A DNA stretch of 11,303 nt. Source: Spirochaetaceae bacterium. Lineage in GTDB: Bacteria > Spirochaetota > Spirochaetia > DSM-2461. The position numbers and the translations under genes are program-made. Below the pieces are notes generated by a model, which was not told where the DNA came from, made no database searches, and saw only the letters and a program-made list of their open reading frames with translations. Of the stretch, positions 1-5,996 are shown piece by piece (within the stretch, counting starts at the first letter, position 1; every line of letters begins with the position of its first letter). The stretch covers positions 1 to 11,303 of the forward strand of contig JAEINM010000090.1 of assembly GCA_016342385.1 (NCBI GenBank), written 5' to 3'.

Positions 1-346
1 CAACAGAGATCATGAGAATCTTCAGATTCCCCGCCTGTGCCCGGGAAATGATGTTGTTGTATTCCTCACTGCTCAGTGTAGAATCCAGTCTTGCTGCCTG
101 AACATTGTGGGAAAGCAGGAAATCCATCTGGTCTTTCATCAATGATAAAAGGGGTGAAACTACCAGAGTCATGTGAGGCAGTAGAACGGCGGGTAGCTGA
201 TAGCAAAGAGACTTACCCGCACCGGTGGGAAAGATCGCTCCGGCAGACTCGCCTGCTAAAACACGGGATATCACATCTTCCTGACCCTGGAGGAAAATAT
301 CGAAGCCGAAATGGGTTTTCAATTCATTCTTTAAATTCATATTCAT
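1..346 (-). CDS. recQ: RecQ-type ATP-dependent DNA helicase, N-terminal part (cut by window edge)
   Basis: This is the first 115 codons of a superfamily 2 DNA helicase, reading leftward off the window. Such enzymes unwind DNA 3'-5' in recombination and fork repair. Visible motifs are the RecQ motif 0 region (HFGFDIFLQGQEDVI, residues 12-26), the Walker A loop FPTGAGKS (39-46) followed by LCYQLPA, and motif Ia VSPLLSLMKDQ (63-73). The segment ends in LKILMISV, where RecQ proteins continue into ISPER. The DEAH box, helicase C domain and any zinc/HRDC domains lie outside the window. Two in-frame ATGs at 346 and 340 are both possible starts. No clear Shine-Dalgarno precedes either, and a TATAAT-like box sits almost on the start. 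It lies 77 bases downstream of iorB on the same strand, with no obvious functional link. The family call is firm; RecQ versus a RecQ-like paralogue cannot be settled from this part. Confidence 0.93.
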   Translation of the reverse strand, partial: MNMNLKNELKTHFGFDIFLQGQEDVISRVLAGESAGAIFPTGAGKSLCYQLPAVLLPHMTLVVSPLLSLMKDQMDFLLSHNVQAARLDSTLSSEEYNNIISRAQAGNLKILMISV

Positions 347-423
347 TATATTTAAATATACACGTGAATTACCTGTAGAAATTCAATTTAATTAGAAAAA
401 AAATATTATTTAATAAATCAATC
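347..423 (-). other. AT-rich iorB-recQ intergenic spacer with palindrome and T-run
   Basis: This 77-base spacer holds no gene. On the minus strand an AT-only dyad next to eight Ts (396-403) could act as a weak terminator after iorB, although the stem contains no GC pairs. A perfect 14-bp palindrome TATATTTAAATATA lies at 347-360, directly before the recQ start, and is followed by CACGTG at 361-366. No good -35/-10 pair for recQ could be assigned, so read-through from iorB is possible. Confidence 0.35.
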
Positions 424-990
424 TTATTTCAGGTTCTCTTTAAATACTTTCAAGTTGGATTCAAGCATTTTCCCTTCCATTAGATCTCCCATAGCTTTCT
501 CAATTAATTCCGGGGTTACATCTTCAATTAATTTTCTCTCAGCAATCTTTGCCAGAATAACAATATTCTGCATCTTCACATCAGCAAGATTAATATCAAA
601 GGCTTTTACAGCTTTTACCTTATGTTCTTTACAGAACTCCAAAACGTCCTGTTCTCTGATTTTTTTATCAGCTCCCAGTCGGACTCCTAAGGGTTCCCAT
701 ACCGTGTCATAATAGACAAGAATTCCCCCGTCCCGTATATATTTCTCCATACTCCTCAGGGCTTCATGCAATTCCAGAGCTATGCATATATGAGCTTCGC
801 CACTTCTTATAAGGGGAGTGAACACCTTCTCTCCAAAACGGATCTGAGAAACAACCGTTCCCCCTCTCTGTGCCAGGCCATGGGTATCTACTGCTCTGAA
901 ATTTTTACCGCTATAATCAATCGCTCTCACCAGTATTTCGCTTAACATACCTGTTCCCTGACCGCCGACTCCACTTATATATACATTCAT
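424..990 (-). CDS. iorB: Indolepyruvate ferredoxin oxidoreductase, beta subunit (IorB)
   Basis: This is the small subunit (188 aa) of arylpyruvate:ferredoxin oxidoreductase, a cytoplasmic, oxygen-sensitive enzyme. It converts indolepyruvate, phenylpyruvate or hydroxyphenylpyruvate plus CoA to the aryl-acetyl-CoA, CO2 and reduced ferredoxin. It belongs to the gamma-subunit-like family of 2-oxoacid oxidoreductases. The glycine-rich GVGGQGT (7-13) and HGLAQRGGTVVSQIR (37-51) are family hallmarks, and the length is normal. The frame is open up to 1065, but the start at 990 is preferred: it begins at the conserved MNVYISGVGGQG, has a GGAGG box at 1001-1005, and its ATG overlaps the iorA stop as ATGA (987-990). 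That overlap implies translational coupling and equal subunit output. It is the last gene of the operon. The phenylacetate-CoA ligase gene often found beside iorAB is not present in the window. Confidence 0.95.
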   Translation of the reverse strand: MNVYISGVGGQGTGMLSEILVRAIDYSGKNFRAVDTHGLAQRGGTVVSQIRFGEKVFTPLIRSGEAHICIALELHEALRSMEKYIRDGGILVYYDTVWEPLGVRLGADKKIREQDVLEFCKEHKVKAVKAFDINLADVKMQNIVILAKIAERKLIEDVTPELIEKAMGDLMEGKMLESNLKVFKENLK

Positions 991-2873
991 ATTGTCTTTT
1001 CCTCCGATGGATAATTTATGGCTGAGATAGGACAGGTCTGTCGGCATGATCCATCTCCTATACACAAGTCTTTATTGACTTGAATTTGCCCATTATCACT
1101 TATGGAAAATGAGGGACAGGCAAAATCTTCGATACAATCCTTATGCATTTGGCAGAGATTATGATTAATTTCCACATGTTTTAATGAATGGGATTTTTTC
1201 TTTCTGTTCTGTCGTGTCAGTTTCAGCATGCAGGGATGTTTTGCAATAATGACGGAAAACCCTTTTAAGGAAACAGCTTCTTTAACTATAGAGGTCAATT
1301 CTTTCTGTTTGTATGTATCTATTTCAAATATGTGCTGCACACCGAAACCTTCCAGTACTTTTCGTATCGGAATTTTCTCTGCCGGTTCATTGAAATTTTT
1401 ACCTGAAGAGGGGTTATCCTGATGTCCTGTCATGGCTGTGGTGCCATTTTCCATCAGAATCATCGTAAAGTCATGATTGTTAAACAGGGCATTGACCACT
1501 GAAGGCATAGCGGCATGGTAAAAAGTGGAATCCCCCATAAAAGCAATGATATTTCTACTTCCTCTGTTCAAACTCAGTCCTGAAGCTATGGCAGGTGAGG
1601 CTCCCATGCACATCAGAACCTCTCCCATATTGTAGGGGGGAAGATGTCCCAGAGTATGACATCCTATGTCAGCCACTGTAATATCCTCTTCTTTTAAAGC
1701 TTTTTTAATAGCATGAAAGGCACTTCTGTGACCGCATCCGGGGCATAATTGAGGGGGTCTCGGTTTGAGTGTTCCTTTCCGGGTTTCAGGAATTAAATGT
1801 TTGACCATTTCAGGCCAGATTGAAGAAAGCATTAATGTGATTTTTTCAGGGGTATATTCACCGATCCAGTCCTCAATGTTCTGTTTCCCCATAATCTTTA
1901 ATCCTGTAAGAGCATCATCAAAAGCAAAGGCTTTTATCATCTGTTCTATTTCAGAATCGAGCTCTTCCAGTATTTTTATCTCTTCATGATCCTTTAAAAA
2001 ATCGATTACCTTTTGCTTCGGTAGGGGATATGTCATTCCCAGTTTTAGTATATCTGGAGGAGAATCTATATTTGAGAGAACGTCCAGTAGAGACAGAAAG
2101 GGCATCCCCATCGTTATAATACCCTGCTTCTTATTGCTGTTGTTTACAAGTGTAGCAAATGAATCAGCAATACCATCATTCTCAATTGAACTAATATTTG
2201 TGAGCGCTCTGGTTTTCATGGGGATAACTTTTGATGTAATGGGAATGTAGGGACCATTGGTAGAATGAAAGAGAGATTCTTTTTTTTCCGCATCGCCATC
2301 CCAGGACGAAAAGCTGACTTTCTGCTTCGTATGGCAGACATGAGTTGTCAGTCGGAGTAATACGGGAATGTGCTTCTTTTTTGCCAGTGCCGCCGCTTCC
2401 AGATAATAATCATAGGCCTCCTGAGGAGAGGAGGGTTCCAGCAGGGGTGTGTAGCTCATTTTTGCATAATGGCGGTTATCCTGTTCATTTTGTGACGAGT
2501 GAAGACCGGGATCATCTCCCAGTATAACGACCATTCCCCCAATAATATTCATAAGACTCAACTGCATAAATGTGTCCGAAGCAACATTCAGGCCTACACT
2601 TTTGAAAAAAACGGCAGATAATTGTCCATTGATAGCTGCTCCATAAGCAATTTCCATAGCTACTTTTTCATTTGTGGAAAACTCAAAATAAAAGGGTCTT
2701 TTGGCTATTTCAATTGATGAGATTGACGATGCTATTTCAGGAGTCGGTGAACCGGGGTATGACGTAATCACTTCAGTTCCCGATTCGATCATAGCTCTCA
2801 CCAGTGCTGTATTACCCATTACAATTTCCCGGAAAGGTTTTTTTGATAACAATAGATTACCAAGTTTTTTCAT
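987..2873 (-). CDS. iorA: Indolepyruvate ferredoxin oxidoreductase, alpha subunit (IorA)
   Basis: This is the large catalytic subunit (628 aa, usual family length) of arylpyruvate:ferredoxin oxidoreductase, carrying thiamine diphosphate and Fe-S clusters. An N-terminal pyrimidine-binding-type region (about 20-190, with TSYPGSPTPEI at 37-47) is followed by a linker domain. The TPP domain follows, with CPGCGH at 377-382, GCHTLG at 404-409, GDST at 447-450 and the N-terminal part of ENGTTAMTGHQ at 475-485. The C-terminal ferredoxin-like tail has two motifs, C574-x2-H577-x2-C580-x5-C586-P and C604-x2-D607-x2-C610-x3-C614-P. The second cysteine expected in each [4Fe-4S] motif is replaced by His and by Asp. 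The ATG at 2873 overlaps the stop of the upstream nitroreductase gene (ATGA, 2870-2873) and has AGAGGAAAA just upstream. It is the middle gene of a three-gene coupled operon. The identity is firm; the substrate range is inferred from the family. Confidence 0.96.
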   Translation of the reverse strand: MKKLGNLLLSKKPFREIVMGNTALVRAMIESGTEVITSYPGSPTPEIASSISSIEIAKRPFYFEFSTNEKVAMEIAYGAAINGQLSAVFFKSVGLNVASDTFMQLSLMNIIGGMVVILGDDPGLHSSQNEQDNRHYAKMSYTPLLEPSSPQEAYDYYLEAAALAKKKHIPVLLRLTTHVCHTKQKVSFSSWDGDAEKKESLFHSTNGPYIPITSKVIPMKTRALTNISSIENDGIADSFATLVNNSNKKQGIITMGMPFLSLLDVLSNIDSPPDILKLGMTYPLPKQKVIDFLKDHEEIKILEELDSEIEQMIKAFAFDDALTGLKIMGKQNIEDWIGEYTPEKITLMLSSIWPEMVKHLIPETRKGTLKPRPPQLCPGCGHRSAFHAIKKALKEEDITVADIGCHTLGHLPPYNMGEVLMCMGASPAIASGLSLNRGSRNIIAFMGDSTFYHAAMPSVVNALFNNHDFTMILMENGTTAMTGHQDNPSSGKNFNEPAEKIPIRKVLEGFGVQHIFEIDTYKQKELTSIVKEAVSLKGFSVIIAKHPCMLKLTRQNRKKKSHSLKHVEINHNLCQMHKDCIEDFACPSFSISDNGQIQVNKDLCIGDGSCRQTCPISAINYPSEEKTI

Positions 2874-3487
2874 TTTTTTAATTTTCCTCTATGCCATATC
2901 TCGCTCAAATCCTTTCTGGCTGATGGTACTTCTCTTTTTTGGGAGTCTTCATCAAGTTTTTCCGGCGTATCAATTACTCCGATAACGAATCCGCATAATA
3001 TTTCATAATTTTCTTCTGAAACATTGAGTTCAGAATAGACTTTTTCCTTATCAATACCAGCCATTCCATGGGTATATAAACCATAGAGTCTTGCCTGTAA
3101 TGTAATGGCCATCCAGGAGGCACCTGTATCGAATCCGGCCCAACGGTTTGGCTTGTTGTTCCTCCTGAAATTCCTACGGCAGAAAATATAACCGATGAGA
3201 GAGGCATTTTGAGCCCACTTTCGGTTTCCCGGAAGCAATAGATTCTCAAATAGTTCTCTGTCTTGTTTTCCGGATTCAGTTACAAATAACCAGGGTTGTT
3301 CGTTAAAACAGGATTGAGTCCACCGGGCTGCACCGAAAATACTCTCATATACAGAATATTCTAACTCTTTGTTTTCAAAAGATCGTGGAGACCAACGTTG
3401 GACAAAAATATCATCTTCACCATTTTTGTCGACTCTATTTGAAAAATTGATTGTATATTTATCTTCAAAATAATTATTCTTATTCAT
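2870..3487 (-). CDS. Nitroreductase-family flavoprotein, first gene of the ior operon
   Basis: This 205-aa cytoplasmic protein has the nitroreductase fold; family members bind FMN as dimers and use NAD(P)H or other donors. The FMN phosphate-binding start RWSPRSF is at residues 31-37. The second signature, CFNEQPWLFV (60-69), corresponds to the SSxNxQPW segment of relatives. GFDTGASWMAITLQARLYGL (118-137) matches the central helix, HGMAGID (140-146) the next flavin contact, and PSARKDLSEI (188-197) the C-terminal arginine motif. No signal peptide or membrane segment is seen. The ATG at 3487 is preceded by AAAGGA about seven bases away. The stop overlaps the iorA start by ATGA, so the two are translationally coupled. 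This suggests a redox partner or a step on the aryl-pyruvate or aryl-acetate substrate, but the true substrate cannot be read from the sequence. Family confidence is high; role confidence is low. Confidence 0.88.
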   Translation of the reverse strand: MNKNNYFEDKYTINFSNRVDKNGEDDIFVQRWSPRSFENKELEYSVYESIFGAARWTQSCFNEQPWLFVTESGKQDRELFENLLLPGNRKWAQNASLIGYIFCRRNFRRNNKPNRWAGFDTGASWMAITLQARLYGLYTHGMAGIDKEKVYSELNVSEENYEILCGFVIGVIDTPEKLDEDSQKREVPSARKDLSEIWHRGKLKK

Positions 3488-3505
3488 AAAATTTTCCTTT
3501 GTATC

Positions 3506-3533
3506 GATCCTGTATTCATTTTAATCAAGGATC
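3506..3533 (-). promoter_or_regulatory. Imperfect palindrome upstream of the nitroreductase-ior operon
   Basis: Half-sites GATCCT (3506-3511) and AGGATC (3528-3533) form a perfect 6-bp inverted repeat. Part of the interior also pairs, giving about 9 of 14 symmetric positions. It sits just upstream of the Shine-Dalgarno of the nitroreductase gene, where a repressor site would be expected. No convincing -35/-10 pair for the operon was found, though TTGATT and TAAAAT elements lie within or beside this dyad. The regulator is unknown. Confidence 0.3.
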
Positions 3534-3564
3534 TGTTATTTTACTCATCGAAAGGTGGAAAAAT

Positions 3565-3593
3565 CTGATAATAATTTTAAATATCCCTATAAT
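3565..3593 (+). promoter_or_regulatory. Sigma-70-type promoter for the DUF2721 gene
   Basis: CTGATA (3565-3570, 4 of 6 matches to the -35 consensus) is followed after 17 bases by a perfect TATAAT (3588-3593). Transcription would start near 3600, leaving a leader of about 24 bases that contains the AAAAGGAGA ribosome binding site. Confidence 0.6.
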
Positions 3594-3623
3594 TGTGTTA
3601 TCAGATCTTAAAAGGAGATTCTT

Positions 3624-4010
3624 ATGGATTTTACACTGACTACACCGGCTTTGCTTTTTCCCGCTATCTCATTATTGCTCTTAGCCTATACAAATAGATA
3701 TCTGACTCTGGCCGGTTTGATCCGCAATCTATGTGACCGGCAGCAAAATAAATCGGATGAGTTTATCCTCGGTCAGATTCAAAACCTGAGAAAGCGGGTC
3801 TATTTGATCAGGAATATGCAGCTTGTCGGAGTTGTCAGTTTCTCTCTTTGTGTAGTCACTATGCTCTTAATTTTTCTGGGGCAGGTATTACCGGGAGAAA
3901 TAACCTTTGCAGCCAGCCTGATAAGCCTGCTCGTGTCATTGGGTCTTTCTATCCGGGAGATTAGTATTTCCGTCGGTGCACTGGATATTCAGCTCGATAG
4001 CTGTCAGTGA
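3624..4010 (+). CDS. DUF2721 family small integral membrane protein
   Basis: This 128-aa protein is recognisable as DUF2721 from its opening TTPALLFPAISLLLLAYTNR (6-25), the central QIQNLRKRVYLIRNMQLVGV (51-70) and the end REISISVGALDIQL (111-124). Three hydrophobic segments are visible, at about 8-22, 66-88 and 93-110. A charged cytoplasmic-type loop (about 33-63) separates the first two. The family's function is unknown; members are small inner-membrane proteins. The start is supported by AGGAGA at 3612-3617, seven bases before the ATG, and by a promoter at 3565-3593. The gene is monocistronic, divergent from the ior operon and convergent with the TetR gene, whose stop lies 13 bases beyond. 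A 6-bp inverted repeat (CAGTGA 4005-4010, TCACTG 4028-4033) spans both stop codons but is too weak to call a terminator. Confidence 0.9.
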   Translation: MDFTLTTPALLFPAISLLLLAYTNRYLTLAGLIRNLCDRQQNKSDEFILGQIQNLRKRVYLIRNMQLVGVVSFSLCVVTMLLIFLGQVLPGEITFAASLISLLVSLGLSIREISISVGALDIQLDSCQ

Positions 4011-4023
4011 TTGAAAAAGAGAT

Positions 4024-4641
4024 TTATTCACTGGCGATCATCATACCTTCTATAGATTTTTTAATTACTGAAAGCAGCCTCTCCTTACCCTCATCCTCTC
4101 TTATGGGAATGCCATTATACATATCTATGCGATTGCTGCGTATACTTAAATAAATTAATCCTGCTGTAAATAGAGACGCTATTGCCGCCAGATCCATAGA
4201 GGGAGGTAATTCATAATGTGAGACAATCATTCTCATTATATTCATCCCCGATTCTTCTCTTTTTTCTTCAAAAATTCTAATTATTGAATTGGTTGATGAA
4301 ATTTCCCATCGCATCACTTCCGCCAGAATCTCATTATTATCAACAACTGCCATAATTGATGAAAAAGCAAACATGGCCATTTCTGGAAAAGCTGGTTTAT
4401 TTTTTTTAATTATATTCTCCAATTCACTGGAAATTTTATTAAAGGGATCAATAGATTCAGCAAATTTTTGATATAAACCCTCAAGTCCATCAAAATATCG
4501 GTAGATAAGAACTTTATTAACACCGGCTTTCTTTGCAATTGAATTTATTCCCAGCTCTGAGAAACCATCTTCAAGGAGAATTTCTCCTACCGCGGAGATT
4601 AATTTCTTTTTGGTTTCATCTTTGTTATATGTTTTTCCCAA
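4024..4641 (-). CDS. TetR-family transcriptional regulator (TTG start)
   Basis: This 205-aa protein has the N-terminal DNA-binding domain of TetR repressors. Helices run over about 10-25, and the helix-turn-helix INSIAKKAGVNKVLIYRYF spans 32-50, followed by GLEGLYQKF. The rest (about 60-205) is a helical ligand-binding and dimerisation domain with no close recognisable subtype. The start codon is TTG at 4641. It is supported by AGAGGTGA at 4651-4658, nine bases upstream, and no ATG lies nearby. It is the second gene of an operon, 29 bases after the Acg-like lipoprotein gene. A TetR regulator co-transcribed with one structural gene usually represses its own operon in response to a small ligand. 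A candidate operator lies upstream of that operon at 5819-5837. The ligand is unknown. Confidence 0.9.
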   Translation of the reverse strand: MGKTYNKDETKKKLISAVGEILLEDGFSELGINSIAKKAGVNKVLIYRYFDGLEGLYQKFAESIDPFNKISSELENIIKKNKPAFPEMAMFAFSSIMAVVDNNEILAEVMRWEISSTNSIIRIFEEKREESGMNIMRMIVSHYELPPSMDLAAIASLFTAGLIYLSIRSNRIDMYNGIPIREDEGKERLLSVIKKSIEGMMIASE

Positions 4642-4670
4642 TATTTTAAGTCACCTCTGATATTATTGCT

Positions 4671-5789
4671 CTAATTGTTTTGAATTATCTTTTCTGCAGA
4701 TATTCGAAATCCCGATTTATATTTCCTATCAGTTTTTCCAATTCCGCCAATCATCTGGATAGTTTCACCATTAAGGGCATACTTTTCATGCACATCTGTG
4801 TATAGTTCATTCATTTCCGGATATTCCTGTAATGGCTGAGATGCGGGAAGAAAGGCATATCCTCTTTTTAATAGTTCCATCCAGATTCTCTGAAGGGCTA
4901 TTCCTGTGTGGATTTGAGATTCCCGTGAATTATTTTTACTGTTGATAAATAGATAAGAATTGATAGTCTCTATCTCTGAGATATAGTTTTTAATTCCAAT
5001 CTCACCCCATTTTTCGGGTTTCATTGGAAATGTTCTATCAAAAAATTCAACTAATCCAACTGTAGAGGCAGGGAATGCTCCTAAATAAGAGAGACCCCAG
5101 GCTTTTTCTCTTCGTTCTTTTTCTGAACGTCTGGTTAAATCAAAAGATTCCATCAATGTAGATTCAAGCTTCATTTCAATTGAAAATGAATCGATAAGTA
5201 TAGTCTTAAGTTCAGAAATCACATCTTCTTCCTGTAGAATAAAGATTCTAATATCATCAAATTCTGATAGATCTGTTAATTCATTTTTTTCTGCCTGATT
5301 AAAGATAACTGGGTCAAAGTGCCTTTTTACTGTGGCTCCCGATAAAGAATCAATTCGGAAGATCTCTTTCAGTTCTTCATTTTCTGAAAAGACAATTCTT
5401 GCTACAGATGAAGTATAATTTTCTCCATTCGAACTCTCTAAAAGAGATTCCTCGGGAAAGAGATTGTATTCACACGAGTATCCCTTTGAATTGGCATAAT
5501 CTTCCAGAACAGCAATAAAATTACCAAAAGAAATAATAATTTGTCTGGAATAGGGGTCCGTTGCAGGAAGTAGCCGGCTTGAGTCGATGTATAGGTCTAA
5601 AGCCAAGGGATTCTTTTTATCCAGAACAACTTGCCATGGCTGCATATTGTGGGCACTCATAGCCCATATGGCATGATTTACAGCATTATCCCTGATATCA
5701 GCAGATTCTTTTATCAGACTACTGCTTTGACATGATAATAATGCTGATATAAACAGGAGAACCAGAATGGTCAAAATAACTTTTTTCAT
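4671..5789 (-). CDS. Acg-like nitroreductase-family lipoprotein
   Basis: This 372-aa protein resembles the Acg-type branch of the nitroreductase superfamily, in which two half-domains sit in one chain. Visible features are AIWAMSAHNMQPWQVV (40-55, the family's SxHNxQPW motif), DPYSRQIIISFGNF (78-91), and GIALQRIWMELLKRGYAFLP (296-315), which matches the second-half helix. A C-terminal segment FRISAEKII stands where relatives have an arginine-rich end. The N-terminus is a lipoprotein signal: KK, a hydrophobic stretch, then ISALLSC with the lipid-modified Cys at 20. The mature protein should therefore be membrane-anchored outside the cytoplasm. The ATG at 5789 is preferred over GTG at 5798 because AAGGTGA (5796-5802) is well spaced before it and overlaps the GTG. 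It is first in an operon with a TetR gene. Exported nitroreductase-fold proteins are uncommon, and whether this one binds flavin is unknown. Confidence 0.82.
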   Translation of the reverse strand: MKKVILTILVLLFISALLSCQSSSLIKESADIRDNAVNHAIWAMSAHNMQPWQVVLDKKNPLALDLYIDSSRLLPATDPYSRQIIISFGNFIAVLEDYANSKGYSCEYNLFPEESLLESSNGENYTSSVARIVFSENEELKEIFRIDSLSGATVKRHFDPVIFNQAEKNELTDLSEFDDIRIFILQEEDVISELKTILIDSFSIEMKLESTLMESFDLTRRSEKERREKAWGLSYLGAFPASTVGLVEFFDRTFPMKPEKWGEIGIKNYISEIETINSYLFINSKNNSRESQIHTGIALQRIWMELLKRGYAFLPASQPLQEYPEMNELYTDVHEKYALNGETIQMIGGIGKTDRKYKSGFRISAEKIIQNN

Positions 5790-5807
5790 AATTGTCACCT
5801 TGCAGTT

Positions 5808-5836
5808 ACATTAAGCTGATTGCCAATTTCTGTCAA
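5808..5836 (-). promoter_or_regulatory. Predicted promoter of the Acg-like lipoprotein/TetR operon
   Basis: On the minus strand a perfect TTGACA (5836-5831) is followed after 17 bases by TAATGT (5813-5808), a poor -10 with only 3 of 6 matches. A start near 5801 would leave a very short leader carrying AAGGTGA. The weak -10 lowers confidence, but the position fits the operon. Confidence 0.45.
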
Positions 5837-5837
5837 T
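5819..5837. promoter_or_regulatory. Candidate TetR operator overlapping the -35 box
   Basis: ATTGCCAATTTCTGTCAAT is an imperfect palindrome: 6 of 9 position pairs match, with outer half-sites ATTGcCA and TGtCAAT. Its right arm is the reverse complement of the predicted TTGACA -35 box. Size, symmetry and position fit a TetR-family operator, and a TetR gene lies in the same operon. The assignment is inference. Confidence 0.42.
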
Positions 5838-5957
5838 ATTTTTTTGTATTATTTGAGAAAAAAAGAAAAGTATCATAGCTGGAATTAATAAAGGAATTGG
5901 AAATAGAGGATTCCCTGGTTATAGAGTAAGTGATTTTCGATTTATCTTGATTCATAA

Positions 5958-5989
5958 ATGAGACTGCCAGGTTTTATCAGCAGTCCCAT
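5958..5989 (-). terminator. Hairpin downstream of the large lipoprotein gene
   Basis: ATGGGACTGC and GCAGTCTCAT pair over 10 bp, with one G-U, around a 12-base loop. The stem starts 8 bases after the stop codon of the 1464-residue lipoprotein gene. The tract that follows (TTATGAATC) is not a clean U-run, so this may be a weak or factor-assisted terminator or an mRNA 3'-end stabiliser. The remaining spacer up to the next promoter (5838-5957) shows nothing else convincing. Confidence 0.5.
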
Positions 5990-5996
5990 TTCGTAA

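Noticed and set aside
347..360. 14-bp perfect AT palindrome as a regulator site for recQ
   Set aside because: AT-only palindromes are frequent by chance in such spacers, and no matching regulator motif is recognised.
91..378. Plus-strand 95-codon frame across the recQ start
   Set aside because: It is antisense to a clearly coding RecQ N-terminus, and its product has no recognisable features.
991..1065. Longer iorB product starting upstream of position 990
   Set aside because: The extra 25 residues overlap the end of iorA in another frame and lack homology; the ATG at 990 has GGAGG and the ATGA junction, and starts at the conserved MNVYISGVGGQG.
2974..3249. Minus-strand 91-codon frame inside the nitroreductase gene
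   Set aside because: It is a frame-shifted shadow of the coding strand with no ribosome binding site.
4005..4033. Inverted repeat CAGTGA/TCACTG spanning both convergent stop codons, as a bidirectional terminator
   Set aside because: Only 6 bp with a 17-base loop and no T-tract on either side.
5832..5955. Small minus-strand ORF of about 40 codons in the spacer before the Acg-like gene
   Set aside because: No Shine-Dalgarno, low-complexity Ser/Asn-rich product, and it runs into the likely promoter.
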